Source: Sphingomonas glaciei
GTDB taxonomy: Bacteria > Pseudomonadota > Alphaproteobacteria > Sphingomonadales > Sphingomonadaceae
Direction of reading: 5' to 3'
Assembly: GCF_023380025.1 (NCBI RefSeq)
Contig: NZ_CP097253.1
Coordinates: 682,001-746,000 of the forward strand
Length of the DNA stretch: 64,000 nucleotides
Part shown: positions 18,082 to 26,949 of the stretch, piece by piece
Numbering within the stretch: position 1 is the first letter of the stretch
Layout: each line of letters opens with the position of its first letter
Program-made: the position numbers and the translations under genes
The notes under the pieces: generated by a model
What the model saw: only the letters and a program-made list of their open reading frames with translations
Told to the model about the DNA's origin: nothing
Database searches by the model: none

Positions 18082-20328
18082 TCAGGCTGACTCCTCGTCT
18101 TGGGGTTGTTCGGCCGCCTCGGCGAGCAGCGCCAGGCGGGCTAGGTCGAAGGCGATGCGAACGTGCGTCCCGCCTCCGGCGCGATCGAGGAAGGCGATTT
18201 CACCGCCATGTTCCTCGACGATCTTCTTGACGATGGCGAGGCCGAGGCCAGTGCCCCGCACCCGCGTCGTCATATAGGGTTCGGTCAGCCGTTCACGATC
18301 CTGCGGCAGCCCGATGCCCGTATCATTCAGGTCCATGACAAGCTGCCGGCTGTCCTTGCTGAGACGCAAGGTCACACGGTCGCCTTCCAGGCTTTGCTCA
18401 CCGCGATTCCGCCTGCTTTCAATGGCTTCCACGGCGTTCTTTACCACGTTCGTCAAGGCCTGGCCAAGCTGGCCGCGGTCGCAGATCATCCGGATGTCGC
18501 CCTGCGGAGGGACCAGGGCAAAGGTGATACCCGGGTGCGCCACCTCATGCAGGAACAGGCTGGTGCGGGCGATGTCGTGGACATTCTCCTCGCGGAACTT
18601 GGGCTTGGGCATCCGCGCGAAGTTGCTGAACTCGTCGACCATCCGGCGCAGGTTGTCGACCTGACGGACGATGGTCTCGGTCAGACGGCCGAAGGTCTCG
18701 GGGTCGCTCTGCACTTCCTTTCCAAAGCGCCGCTGGATGCGTTCGGCGGCAAGCTGGATCGGGGTCAGCGGGTTCTTGATCTCATGCGCAATGCGCCGCG
18801 CGATGTCGGACCAGGCGGCGCGGCGCTGGTCTGCCAATTGCTCGGTGATATCGTCGAAGGTCAGCACCCAGCCATCGGCATAGCGCACCCGCTTCACTGC
18901 CAGCGTCCGCTGCCCACCCTCGGCCCGCACCAGCACGTCTGCTTCACGCTGGTCGCCGCAGAGGAATTCTTCCAGTTCGTGGCTGACCTCGTGGAGCGTT
19001 CGCTGCTCGATCCCCTCCGCTCCATGCTGGAGTAATGCCTCGGCCGAGCGATTGGTGAGCAGGATGCGGCGATCGTCGTCGAGCGCGATGACGCCAGCGG
19101 TTACCGACCCCAGCACCGCCTCGATGAAGGCACGGCGGGTTTCGAGCTGGGTGTTCACCGCCTTCAGCGCCCCGGTCTGCTCCTCGAGCCGCCCGGTCAT
19201 CCGATTAAAGGCCTCGGACAGGACGCCGATCTCGTCATCCTTGCGATTGACGGCGACGCGCGTCGAAAAGTCGCCCTCCTCGACCCGTCCAGCGGCGGTG
19301 ACCAATCCGCCAAGCGGCCGCACCAATCGATCTGCAAGCCTGAGGGCAACAACGATCGCAAGCCCGACGATGATCAGCGAGCCGAGCAGCAGCGCCGCAT
19401 TGAAGCGCAATTGATAAAGGCGAGCCCGTTCCTGTAGCGTGCGATAATCGATCAGGACGCTGTCGGCTCGGTCCAGTTGTTGCTTGAGGGCAGGCTCGAA
19501 CACGCGCGCCGAATATAGGAAAAGTCCGCTCTCCTCTGGGATCCGGGTCAGGGTACCGACCCGATCCGATGAGTTGACCTCGACCCAATCGCGCCCCTCA
19601 AGCTCCTTTAGCTTTGCCGGAGTGATGAGGCTTTCGAGCGGACGGTCATACGGATTTACCAGCACCTGCGTACGGATCACCGCATCATCACCGGCAGTGA
19701 AGATGATCGCTTCGCTCAAGTTCCGCGGCAGCACCTGCGACCGCGCGAAAGCGTCAGCAAACCGGATATCGTCAAGCGAATAGCGCGGCAGGAGAATGCG
19801 AACGACGTCCGTCGCCATGGTGGTCGTCTCGGCCGCGACGCGATCAACCTCCTGCTGGTAGGCGCCTCGGGCAATCTGCACGCTGTTCTCCAGCATGCCG
19901 CGAGCCTTGTTCGAGAACCAGAATTCGAGCCCCGATTGCAGCAGGAACGAAGCGAAGATGGCGACCAGGACCGTCGGCACCGCCGCAATGATCGAGAACA
20001 GCGCGACCAGTCTGGTGTGAAGTAATCCCGTACCAAGTTCGCCTTGTGCCGCCCGCCTGACCGCCAGGCGCCGGGTCAACAGGACCATCAGCAAGATCGC
20101 CGGAACAAGATTGCCGACGAGGAGCAAGGCGATCAGCGGCGGAGACGCCATCTCGGTGGGATCGCCTCGGGCGAGCGTGGCGTAACTGGTGGCCAGCATC
20201 GCAAGCAAAACGCCCGCGGCGATCAATTCGAGAACCCGGTAGAAGCGACCGTTCGCGCGTTCCGACGCCAGCCAGCGCTTCAGGCTGGGTGGCTGATCAA
20301 GCGTGGAAGCGGCCGAGCGGGCATCCAT
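18082..20328 (-). CDS. ntrY: NtrY-type sensor histidine kinase
   Basis: 748-residue inner-membrane kinase. Hydrophobic helices at about 33-54, 63-85, 106-131 and 311-333 enclose a periplasmic sensor of about 180 residues; HAMP (about 330-383), PAS (about 400-495), and the H-box DIARRIAHEIKNPLTP with His515 follow, then the ATPase domain (N box VVKNAVEAIESR, G boxes DTGIGLP and RGTGLGLAIVKKI). It phosphorylates NtrX and in relatives controls nitrogen metabolism, redox responses and envelope properties. Only 92 bp separate it from dusB, with no ntrB or ntrC between. A GC-rich hairpin near 20405 may separate the transcripts, but that is weak evidence. Confidence 0.94.
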   Translation of the reverse strand: MDARSAASTLDQPPSLKRWLASERANGRFYRVLELIAAGVLLAMLATSYATLARGDPTEMASPPLIALLLVGNLVPAILLMVLLTRRLAVRRAAQGELGTGLLHTRLVALFSIIAAVPTVLVAIFASFLLQSGLEFWFSNKARGMLENSVQIARGAYQQEVDRVAAETTTMATDVVRILLPRYSLDDIRFADAFARSQVLPRNLSEAIIFTAGDDAVIRTQVLVNPYDRPLESLITPAKLKELEGRDWVEVNSSDRVGTLTRIPEESGLFLYSARVFEPALKQQLDRADSVLIDYRTLQERARLYQLRFNAALLLGSLIIVGLAIVVALRLADRLVRPLGGLVTAAGRVEEGDFSTRVAVNRKDDEIGVLSEAFNRMTGRLEEQTGALKAVNTQLETRRAFIEAVLGSVTAGVIALDDDRRILLTNRSAEALLQHGAEGIEQRTLHEVSHELEEFLCGDQREADVLVRAEGGQRTLAVKRVRYADGWVLTFDDITEQLADQRRAAWSDIARRIAHEIKNPLTPIQLAAERIQRRFGKEVQSDPETFGRLTETIVRQVDNLRRMVDEFSNFARMPKPKFREENVHDIARTSLFLHEVAHPGITFALVPPQGDIRMICDRGQLGQALTNVVKNAVEAIESRRNRGEQSLEGDRVTLRLSKDSRQLVMDLNDTGIGLPQDRERLTEPYMTTRVRGTGLGLAIVKKIVEEHGGEIAFLDRAGGGTHVRIAFDLARLALLAEAAEQPQDEESA

Positions 20329-20420
20329 GCGCGAGCCCTAGCATGGACTTGTGGCGCAAAGAACACACTTTGTGGCGATGGCCGTTAACTTATTTTCTCG
20401 TTCCCCTGCGCGGGGATAGC

Positions 20421-21416
20421 TCAGGCTGCCGCGCGGCTGAGCCAGGGCGCATAGAATTCCCGCAGCATCTGCACCACCTGCCGGGGATCGTCCTGCGTGT
20501 TGACCTTCTGACGGAATTCCGCCGATCCATGCAGTCCCTTGGTGTACCAGCCGATATGCTTGCGGGCGAGGTTGACCCCGGTCACCGTGCCATAGAGTGA
20601 CTGCATGGCGTCATATTGCTCGAGAATGATCGCCAGTTGCTCGTCTAGGCTGGGATCGGGCCGCTCTCCGCCGGCGAGGTCCGCCAGCACCTGGCCGAGC
20701 AGCCACGGGCGGCCATAGGCGCCGCGGCCGATCATCACCCCGTCGGCGCCCGACTGGGCGAGCGCCTCGCGCGCATCGGCGCGGCTGTTGATGTCGCCGT
20801 TGACGATTACCGGCAGGGTCACCGCGTCCTTGACCTTGCGGACGAACGACCAGTCGGCCGACCCCTTGTACATCTGGTTGCGGGTGCGGCCGTGGACGGT
20901 AATCATCTGCGCGCCGAGGTCCTGCGCAATGCGAGCCAGTTCGGGGGCGTTGAGGCTTTCGTGACACCAGCCCATCCGCATCTTCACGGTCACCGGCACC
21001 GACACCGCCTTGACGGTGGCTTCGATGATCGCGGCGGCCAGCGGCAGGTCGCGCATCAGGGCGCTTCCGGCGTCCCCGTTCACCACCTTCTTGACCGGGC
21101 AGCCCATGTTGATGTCGATGATCGCCGCGCCGCGCTGCTCGTTCAGCCGCGCTGCGTCGGCCATTTCCTTTGGGCTGCAGCCGGCGAGCTGAAGGCTGAC
21201 CGGCTCCTCGCTCGGGTCCCACAACGCCTTCTGCAGGCTCTGCCGGGTTTCGCGGATCGCGGCCTGGCTGGCGATCATCTCGCTGACCGTCAGCCCGGCG
21301 CCGAAGCGCTTCACGATCTTGCGGAACGGCAGGTCGCTGACGCCGGTCATCGGCGCCAGGATGACCGGCGCGTCGATGCGGACCGGACCGATCGAGATGG
21401 GCTTGAAACTGTCCAT
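20421..21416 (-). CDS. dusB: tRNA-dihydrouridine synthase DusB
   Basis: 331 residues from the ATG before DSFKPISIGPV; a start 30 nt further upstream (21446) is possible but leaves almost no room for a promoter. FMN-dependent TIM barrel: INMGCPVKKVV, catalytic Cys in MRMGWCHESLN, HGRTRNQMYKGSADW, NGDINS and GADGVMIGRGAYGRPW. Residues after 250 form the helical RNA-binding domain. It reduces uridine to dihydrouridine in tRNA. The position upstream of ntr genes is the old 'nifR3' arrangement. Divergent from ispDF with about 50 bp between. Confidence 0.94.
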   Translation of the reverse strand: MDSFKPISIGPVRIDAPVILAPMTGVSDLPFRKIVKRFGAGLTVSEMIASQAAIRETRQSLQKALWDPSEEPVSLQLAGCSPKEMADAARLNEQRGAAIIDINMGCPVKKVVNGDAGSALMRDLPLAAAIIEATVKAVSVPVTVKMRMGWCHESLNAPELARIAQDLGAQMITVHGRTRNQMYKGSADWSFVRKVKDAVTLPVIVNGDINSRADAREALAQSGADGVMIGRGAYGRPWLLGQVLADLAGGERPDPSLDEQLAIILEQYDAMQSLYGTVTGVNLARKHIGWYTKGLHGSAEFRQKVNTQDDPRQVVQMLREFYAPWLSRAAA

Positions 21417-21466
21417 GGGAGCGGGCGCCTTTACAGGAGCGGCCACAAACGGGCAAGGCGCCGCTC

Positions 21467-22606
21467 GTGGACCAGGTCACCGCCCTCATCGTCGCCGCCG
21501 GCTTCGGCACCCGCATGGGCGGCGAACTTCCCAAGCAATATCGCCCCCTCGCCGGCAAGCCGCTGCTGCGGCATGCAGTGGAGGCGCTGATCGGCCACCC
21601 GCGGATCAGCGCGGTCCGCGTCGTCATCGGCAACGGTCAGGAGGATCAGGCACGCGCAGCTCTCGCTGGCCTCGATGTTGGCACACCGATCATCGGAGGC
21701 GCCGAACGCGCCGACAGCGTCCGCGCCGGGCTTGAGGCGATCGGCGACGGCATTGTCCTGGTCCACGACGCCGCCCGCCCCTTCTGCCCGCCCGTGGTGA
21801 TCGATCGCCTGCTCGATGCGCTCGGCAAGGCTGACGGCGCGGTCCCGGTGCTGCCCGTCGCCGACACCCTCGCCAAGGGCGACAGCGAGCTGCGCGGAAC
21901 CGTCAACCGCATCCAGTTGCTCCGCGTCCAGACTCCGCAGGCCTTCCACCTCGAGGACCTGCGCTACGCCTATGACGAAGCCGCCAGCAGCGCGCCGACC
22001 GACGAGTCCACCGTCATGCAGCATGCCGGGCTCAAGGTTGCGACCGTCGCCGGCGATGAAAGCCTTCATAAACTTACCTCGCCAAGAGATTGGGAACGCG
22101 CCGAAATGATGCTCGCCGCTCGCATGATCAGCCGTTCCGGCACCGGCTTCGACGTTCACGCCTTCGAGGGCCCCGGCCCGCTGATCATGGGGGGGATCAC
22201 GATCGATCATCCGCAGGGACTGGCAGGACACAGCGATGCTGACGTCGTGCTCCACGCCATCACCGACGCCCTGCTCGGCGCCGCGGCGCTGGGGGACATC
22301 GGGCAGCATTTCCCGCCCTCCGACCCGCAGTGGAAAGGCGCGGCGAGCGACCGTTTCCTGCGCCACGCCGCCGACCTGATCGGCGCGAAAGGTGGGATCA
22401 TCGATCATGTCGACTGCACGGTAATCTGCGAGGCGCCCAAGGTCGGGCCGCACCGCGCCGCCATCCAGGCCCGCGTCGCCGAGATCCTCGATCTCCAGTC
22501 CGAGGCAGTCAGCATCAAAGCAACTACCACCGAACAGCTCGGTTTCATTGGCAGGCGCGAAGGCATAGCTGCATCGGCGATCGCCACCGTCCGCCTGCCC
22601 GCCTGA
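21467..22606 (+). CDS. ispDF: Bifunctional IspD/IspF of the MEP isoprenoid pathway
   Basis: 379 residues from a GTG. Residues 1 to about 220 are IspD (MEP cytidylyltransferase): AAGFGTRMGGELPKQY for CTP, then VHDAARPF and TPQAFHLEDL. Residues 224-379 are IspF (MECDP synthase): GTGFDVHAF (225-233) and GHSDADVVLHAITDALLGA supply the zinc ligands, and ATTTEQLGFIGRREGIAASA closes the active site. The fusion skips IspE, which acts between the two steps and is not in the window. dxs at the far end of the window feeds the same pathway. It probably heads an operon with pncC. Confidence 0.96.
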   Translation: MDQVTALIVAAGFGTRMGGELPKQYRPLAGKPLLRHAVEALIGHPRISAVRVVIGNGQEDQARAALAGLDVGTPIIGGAERADSVRAGLEAIGDGIVLVHDAARPFCPPVVIDRLLDALGKADGAVPVLPVADTLAKGDSELRGTVNRIQLLRVQTPQAFHLEDLRYAYDEAASSAPTDESTVMQHAGLKVATVAGDESLHKLTSPRDWERAEMMLAARMISRSGTGFDVHAFEGPGPLIMGGITIDHPQGLAGHSDADVVLHAITDALLGAAALGDIGQHFPPSDPQWKGAASDRFLRHAADLIGAKGGIIDHVDCTVICEAPKVGPHRAAIQARVAEILDLQSEAVSIKATTTEQLGFIGRREGIAASAIATVRLPA

Positions 22607-22616
22607 GGTTCGTGCC

Positions 22617-23120
22617 ATGGACTCGCTGCTGCCGCCAGAACTCGTCGCCCTCGCCGCCGCAGTGATCGAGAAGAACAAGGCGATCGGCCGGCGGATCGCG
22701 GTGGCCGAAAGCTGCACTGGCGGCCTGGTCAGCGCCGCCCTGACCGAGGTCCCTGGCAGCAGTGCCGTGTTCGAGGCCGGCTACGTTACTTACGCCAACG
22801 AGGCCAAGATCAAGGCGCTCGGCGTGTCCGAGGACGTGCTCGACACATTTGGCGCGGTCAGCATCGCTACCGCCTGGGCGATGGCGAGAGGCGCCCTGCT
22901 CCGCTCGGGCGCCGACGTCGCGGTGGCGATCACCGGTATCGCCGGCCCCGACGGAGGAACCGCCGCCAAGCCGGTCGGCACCGTGGTTTTCGCGAGAGCC
23001 GAACGCGGTCAGGAGGATGAGGCGATCATCGCCGACACCAAATGCTTCGACCCTGCTTCGGGCCGCAGCAATATCCGCCTTCAGGCGGCGCTATGTGCGT
23101 TGGAGTTGCTCGAGCCGTAA
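22617..23120 (+). CDS. pncC: CinA-family nicotinamide-nucleotide amidohydrolase
   Basis: 167 residues, the stand-alone CinA C-terminal domain. Hallmarks are VAESCTGGLVSAALTEVPGSSAVFEAGYVTYAN and AITGIAGPDGGTAAKPVGTV. PncC-type enzymes deamidate nicotinamide mononucleotide to nicotinate mononucleotide in NAD recycling. The N-terminal COG1058 domain of longer CinA proteins is absent. It starts 10 bp after ispDF. Its last 40 bp overlap the end of the convergent Coq10-like gene, so both stop codons lie inside the other gene. Confidence 0.88.
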   Translation: MDSLLPPELVALAAAVIEKNKAIGRRIAVAESCTGGLVSAALTEVPGSSAVFEAGYVTYANEAKIKALGVSEDVLDTFGAVSIATAWAMARGALLRSGADVAVAITGIAGPDGGTAAKPVGTVVFARAERGQEDEAIIADTKCFDPASGRSNIRLQAALCALELLEP

Positions 23121-23539
23121 AGCGCGTTGGCCCGCTCCTCGAAGGCGTTGGTCATCTTGCGCAGCGCGCGGTCGAACACTTGGCCCGCCACCGCTTCGAA
23201 GATCCGATTGCGGAACGCGAAATCGACGGTGAAGCCAAGATTGGTCCCACCCTCCGCCGGCTCGAACCGCCATTCGTTGTGGAGGAACTTGAGCGGCCCC
23301 TCGACATAATCGACCTCGATCCGGCTCGGCCGCTGCTTGGTGACGCGGCTGGTGAACCGCTCACGGAAGGCGCCGAAGCCGACGATGAGGTCGGCCACCA
23401 GCTCGGTCTCGCTCGACGAACGCACGCGGACCGCGGTTACCCACGGTAGGAATTCGTCATAGCGCTTCACGTCGGCGACCAAATCGAACAGCTGGTCGGG
23501 CGTATAGGGCAGGAACCGTTGCTCGCTGTGGCGGGGCAT
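23081..23539 (-). CDS. Coenzyme Q-binding protein Coq10/RatA-like START-domain protein
   Basis: 152 residues of a single polyketide-cyclase/START-fold domain. RFLPYTPDQLFDLVADVKRYDEFLPWVTAVRV at the N-terminus and FEAVAGQVFDRALRKMTNAFEERANALYG at the C-terminus are the diagnostic ends of the Coq10/RatA family. Alphaproteobacterial members are generally taken to be Coq10-like ubiquinone-binding helpers of respiration; the name 'RatA toxin' comes from E. coli and should not be inferred here, as there is no RatB partner. It is followed by lipA in the opposite sense of transcription order (lipA lies upstream, 5 bp away), so the two are likely cotranscribed. Confidence 0.85.
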   Translation of the reverse strand: MPRHSEQRFLPYTPDQLFDLVADVKRYDEFLPWVTAVRVRSSSETELVADLIVGFGAFRERFTSRVTKQRPSRIEVDYVEGPLKFLHNEWRFEPAEGGTNLGFTVDFAFRNRIFEAVAGQVFDRALRKMTNAFEERANALYGSSNSNAHSAA

Positions 23540-23544
23540 CGGGC

Positions 23545-24468
23545 CTAGCGGGCGAGCCGCTCCGCGCGGGCGGCCTGCATCGTCTTGAAGTCGTCGCCGG
23601 CGTGATAGCTCGAGCGGGTGAGCGGCGAGGCGGCGACCAGCAGGAAGCCCTTGGCGCGGGCGATTGCTGCGTAGGAATTGAATGCCTGGGGAGTGACGAA
23701 CTCTTCCACTGTCGCGTGGCGCGGGGTCGGCTGGAGATACTGGCCCATGGTCAGGAAATCGATGTCGGCCGAACGCATGTCGTCCATCACCTGATGGACC
23801 TCGAGCCGCTGCTCTCCCAAGCCGACCATCACGCCGGACTTGGTGAACATCGCCGGATTGCGGCGCTTTACGCTCTCCAGCAACCGCAGCGAGGCGTAGT
23901 AACGCGCGCCCGGACGGATCGTCGGATACAGCCGCGGTACCGTCTCGAGGTTGTGGTTGTAAACGTCGGGCCCGGCATCGACGATCCGCGCTACCGCATC
24001 CTCGCTCTTGTTGCGGAAGTCGGGCGTCAGGATTTCGATAGTGGTCTTCGGCGTCTCGCGGCGAAGCGCCTCGATCACCTTGACGAACTGGCTGGCTCCG
24101 CCGTCGGGAAGGTCGTCGCGGTCCACGCTGGTGACCACGATATGCTCAAGCCCGAGTTGGGCGGCGGCGATCGCGGTGTTCTGCGGCTCGAACGGATCAA
24201 CCGCGCGCGGCATGCCGGTCTTGACGTTGCAGAAGGCGCAGGCCCGGGTGCAGGTATCGCCCAGGATCATCACCGTGGCGTGCTTCTTGGTCCAGCACTC
24301 ACCGATATTGGGGCAGGCCGCCTCTTCGCACACGGTGGCAAGCTTGAGGCTGCGCATCAGGCGCCGGGTTTCGGCATAGCCTTCGCTGGTCGGGGCCTTG
24401 ACCCTGATCCAGTCCGGCTTGCGGACGCGCGGGGGGTTGGGAAGCGGCAGATCGGCGGGCGCGTTCAT
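23545..24468 (-). CDS. lipA: Lipoyl synthase
   Basis: 307 residues from the ATG at 24468 (an ATG three codons upstream is equally possible). Both [4Fe-4S] sites are visible: auxiliary cluster Cys47-Cys52-Cys58 ([12 protein letters not shown]) and radical-SAM cluster Cys73-Cys77-Cys80 (CTRACAFC). [19 protein letters not shown] and [13 protein letters not shown] are further LipA hallmarks, and the C-terminal RSSYHAGD contains the serine that ligates the auxiliary cluster. It inserts two sulfurs into protein-bound octanoate. The long upstream open frame only shadows the lipoprotein gene on the same strand. Confidence 0.96.
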   Translation of the reverse strand: MNAPADLPLPNPPRVRKPDWIRVKAPTSEGYAETRRLMRSLKLATVCEEAACPNIGECWTKKHATVMILGDTCTRACAFCNVKTGMPRAVDPFEPQNTAIAAAQLGLEHIVVTSVDRDDLPDGGASQFVKVIEALRRETPKTTIEILTPDFRNKSEDAVARIVDAGPDVYNHNLETVPRLYPTIRPGARYYASLRLLESVKRRNPAMFTKSGVMVGLGEQRLEVHQVMDDMRSADIDFLTMGQYLQPTPRHATVEEFVTPQAFNSYAAIARAKGFLLVAASPLTRSSYHAGDDFKTMQAARAERLAR

Positions 24469-24520
24469 GGCCGCCATGTAGCGAGGAGGGGCGGCATCTG
24501 CCACCCCTCCCCTGCTCCGC

Positions 24521-24850
24521 TTAGCAGCGGGTCGTGTTGTCGTAGATCGGCTGGCCGTTGCGATCGACGTAATAGCAATAGCCGCGGGTATCGCGGTAAT
24601 ATTGGCGGCCGTTGACCACCGCGCCGATAACCGCGCCGGCAACGCCGCCGGCAACCGCGCCGCCGACCGTCGATACGCCCGGTACGACCGCACCGAGCAC
24701 ACCGCCGGCCACCGCGCCAACTGCTGCGCCCGTCGCGGCACGGCTAGCCGTGCTGCTGCGGCCGTCGTTGTAATATCCGTCGCCGGTCGTGGCGCAAGCG
24801 CCGAGCGAAAGGCTGCTGGCGAGAACCGCCGTCATCATTGCCTTGTTCAT
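24521..24850 (-). CDS. Small lipoprotein with glycine-zipper region
   Basis: 109 residues with a strong ribosome-binding site (AGGAG) just before the ATG at 24850. The N-terminus is a lipoprotein signal: hydrophobic stretch then SLGAC with lipidation Cys19. Residues about 36-80 are a Gly/Ala/Val glycine zipper ([16 protein letters not shown] and repeats of the same type), which in related proteins forms helical membrane or oligomer packing. The C-terminus is Tyr-rich with two cysteines (YCYYVDRNG and a final Cys). It is probably an outer-membrane or periplasmic structural protein of the Rick_17kDa/OmpA-like glycine-zipper type. It is transcribed away from the carbonic anhydrase gene. Confidence 0.8.
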   Translation of the reverse strand: MNKAMMTAVLASSLSLGACATTGDGYYNDGRSSTASRAATGAAVGAVAGGVLGAVVPGVSTVGGAVAGGVAGAVIGAVVNGRQYYRDTRGYCYYVDRNGQPIYDNTTRC

Positions 24851-25001
24851 GGGTCCGTCTCCTGAGGTAACAGCGTAGATAGCGCCCTTGACCGCCTCGA
24901 AGTTCCATCGCCCCCCGATTGCCATCCCCCCGCGCCTGTTCTAGCCGCGGGAACGAACGTAGTTCAGTCGCTTTCTGCCGAGGTTTCTCGAACGAGCTTT
25001 C

Positions 25002-25628
25002 ATGTCAGAATTCAAAGCCCTCCTTCGCGGTTATGGCCGCTTTCGCTCCTCCGGATATCGTGACCAGCATCGCCGCTGGGAAACCCTGGCGGAAGGCCAG
25101 GAGCCGCCGGTGATGATCATCGGCTGCTGCGACAGCCGGGTCGATCCGGCGACCATTTTCGACACCGTTCCGGGGCAGGCCTTCATCCTGCGCAACGTCG
25201 CCAATCTCGTCCCCCCGTTCGAACTGGGCGGCGGTCTCCACGGAGTGTCGGCAGCGCTTGAATTCGCGGTCACCAAGCTGGGGGTGAAGCATATCGTCAT
25301 CATGGGTCACGGCGCCTGCGGCGGGATCAGCGCGGCGCTCGCCGGCCATGGCGAGCCCGACCGGATCTTCATCGACAAGTGGATTGGCCTGCTCGACGGT
25401 GCCCGCGACCGGGTGCTCGCCGCCGCGCCGCAGAATCCGCAGCACGCGCTCGAGCTCGAGGGGGTCAAGGTCAGCCTCGCGAATCTGCGAACCTTCCCCT
25501 TCGTTGCCGAGCGCGAAGCCACCGGGCAATTGCAGCTGCACGGCTGCTGGTTCGCCATCGCCGAGGGCACCCTGTACGAATTCGACGAGCAGGCCGGGCG
25601 GTTCGAACCCGTCCCCGAAGACGCCTGA
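25002..25628 (+). CDS. Beta-class carbonic anhydrase
   Basis: 208 residues. Zinc ligands and the catalytic dyad are intact: Cys42 with Asp44 and Arg46 in GCCDSRVDP, and His103/Cys106 in MGHGACGG. The fold-typical RNVANLVPP and GVSAALEFAV lie between. It interconverts CO2 and bicarbonate, supplying carboxylases and buffering pH in the cytoplasm. ATG start at 25002. The NYN-domain gene begins 4 bp after its stop, suggesting cotranscription. Confidence 0.95.
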   Translation: MSEFKALLRGYGRFRSSGYRDQHRRWETLAEGQEPPVMIIGCCDSRVDPATIFDTVPGQAFILRNVANLVPPFELGGGLHGVSAALEFAVTKLGVKHIVIMGHGACGGISAALAGHGEPDRIFIDKWIGLLDGARDRVLAAAPQNPQHALELEGVKVSLANLRTFPFVAEREATGQLQLHGCWFAIAEGTLYEFDEQAGRFEPVPEDA

Positions 25629-25632
25629 GCGG

Positions 25633-26337
25633 ATGGACCGCGACCGCAACATCGCCCTGCTCATCGATGCCGACAACGCGTCGCCCGATCACCTGGACGA
25701 AGTCCTGCTGGTTCTGGGCGAGCTCGGCGCGATCAACGTCCGCCGGGCCTACGGCAACTGGTCTAAGCCGGCGCTCAAGGGCTGGGGCCAGCTGACCACG
25801 CAGCATTCGATCCAGCCGATCCAGCAGTTCGACGTGGTCAAGGGCAAGTCCGCGACGGACATGCGGATGGTGATCGACGCGATGGACATGCTCTATCGCG
25901 GCGGGCTCGAGGGTCTCGGCATCATGTCGAGCGACAGCGACTTCCTCCCCCTCGCCCAGCGCATCCGCGAGGCCGGGATCCCGGTCTACGGCTTTGGAAC
26001 TGCCAAAACCCCGATCAGCTTCCAGAACAGCTGCACCCGCTTCTTCGACGTCGCCGCACTCGCTCAGAACGGCGAGCAGACCGACGCCGCCGACAACAAG
26101 GCGCGGGCCGCCGATGATTCGCTGCTCGAGCTGCTCGGCGCCGCCTGGAAACAGAGCAAGCGCGACGGCGAGGGCTTCGCCTCCCTGTCCGAGGTTGGCC
26201 AGCGGGCCAAGGCAGTGCAGAGCTTCTCGGTCCGCAATTACGGTGCCCGCTCGCTCAAGGAGCTGGTTCGCGGCATGCCCGAGTTTCAGGTCAAGGAGAC
26301 CGATGGCGGCGCGCTGCTCGTACGTCGGGTCCGCTAA
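25633..26337 (+). CDS. NYN-domain (LabA/PIN-like) protein with C-terminal LOTUS/OST-HTH-type domain
   Basis: 234 residues from the ATG at 25633; the longer frame upstream overlaps carbonic anhydrase and is not credible. The N-terminal half is a PIN-like NYN nuclease fold: IALLIDADNASPDHLDEVL with the first acidic residues, TDMRMVIDAMDMLY, and GIMSSDSDFLPLAQRIREAG carrying the further conserved aspartates and serine. The C-terminal 75 residues (LLELLGAAWKQSKRDGEGFASLSEVG...) look like an OST-HTH/LOTUS RNA-binding module. Together these suggest an RNA-directed nuclease or RNA-binding regulator. Activity is inferred only from fold motifs. Confidence 0.85.
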   Translation: MDRDRNIALLIDADNASPDHLDEVLLVLGELGAINVRRAYGNWSKPALKGWGQLTTQHSIQPIQQFDVVKGKSATDMRMVIDAMDMLYRGGLEGLGIMSSDSDFLPLAQRIREAGIPVYGFGTAKTPISFQNSCTRFFDVAALAQNGEQTDAADNKARAADDSLLELLGAAWKQSKRDGEGFASLSEVGQRAKAVQSFSVRNYGARSLKELVRGMPEFQVKETDGGALLVRRVR

Positions 26338-26346
26338 GGCGCCCAA

Positions 26347-26371
26347 GGAACCCTCGCTCCGCTCCTCCGTT
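26347..26371 (+). promoter_or_regulatory. EcfG-type general stress promoter
   Basis: GGAAC at 26347-26351 and CGTT at 26368-26371 are separated by exactly 16 nt, matching the alphaproteobacterial EcfG (sigma-EcfG) consensus GGAAC-N16/17-CGTT. The site lies 35 bp before the GTG of a gene whose family is linked to general stress, with a GGGAG ribosome-binding site between. The match is seen in the sequence; regulation by EcfG is inferred. Confidence 0.65.
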
Positions 26372-26405
26372 CCGCCAGTCGAACCATTATCTGGGAGACT
26401 GACAC

Positions 26406-26927
26406 GTGGCCGATGCCGAGCGCGCCGAGGAGCTGAAGCAGCTGTTCTGGGAAGAGCTGAAAGACAGTCCGTTCGTGATGATCGGCCTGCAGGGGGTCGA
26501 GGACAGCCGCACCCGGCCGTGGACCGCGCAGGTCAACTGGCAGGACGACAAGGAACTCAATCAAGGCGGCGACATCTACTTCTTCGGCGCCAAGTCCGAA
26601 GCGATCGTCAAAGGCCTGAGCGAGAACAATCGGGTGGTCTGCACCTTCGTGTCGAAGGGGCATAAGGTCTTCGCGCACATCCACGGCACGCTGGAACTGG
26701 TCAACGACCGTGCGCTGGTCGACAAGTTCTGGAACCCGTTCATCGCCAGCTGGTACAAGGACGGCAAGGACGATCCCGAGCTGCAGCTGCTCCGCTTCGA
26801 CACGTCGAAGGCCGAGATCTGGAAGGCCGAAGCCGGCGCCACATTGGTCGCGGCAGCGCTGAAGATGATAGGGCGCGATCCGGGCAAGGACCATCAGCAG
26901 GAAAATCAGGCGGAAGTGGCCCTGTAG
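26406..26927 (+). CDS. Pyridoxamine 5'-phosphate oxidase-fold protein, general stress protein 26 type
   Basis: 173 residues of a split-barrel flavin-binding fold. It resembles the general stress protein 26 group of the PPOX superfamily: LFWEELKDSPFVMIGLQG, the central DIYFFGAKSEAIVKGLSENNRVVCTF, and a C-terminal KAEIWKAEAGA. Such proteins bind FMN, F420 or related cofactors, but the reaction is usually unknown. GTG start at 26406 with ribosome-binding site GGGAG. The EcfG-type promoter in front and the family name agree in pointing to the general stress response. An intrinsic terminator follows. Confidence 0.85.
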   Translation: MADAERAEELKQLFWEELKDSPFVMIGLQGVEDSRTRPWTAQVNWQDDKELNQGGDIYFFGAKSEAIVKGLSENNRVVCTFVSKGHKVFAHIHGTLELVNDRALVDKFWNPFIASWYKDGKDDPELQLLRFDTSKAEIWKAEAGATLVAAALKMIGRDPGKDHQQENQAEVAL

Positions 26928-26949
26928 ATAGTTGCAAATCAGATACAGT

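Noticed and set aside
23081..23539. Toxin RatA of a toxin-antitoxin pair
   Set aside because: No partner gene of the RatB type; the protein is better explained as Coq10-like.
24851..25001. EcfG promoter before carbonic anhydrase
   Set aside because: GGAAC-N16-CTTT has one mismatch in the -10 element and its distance to the ATG is plausible but not distinctive.
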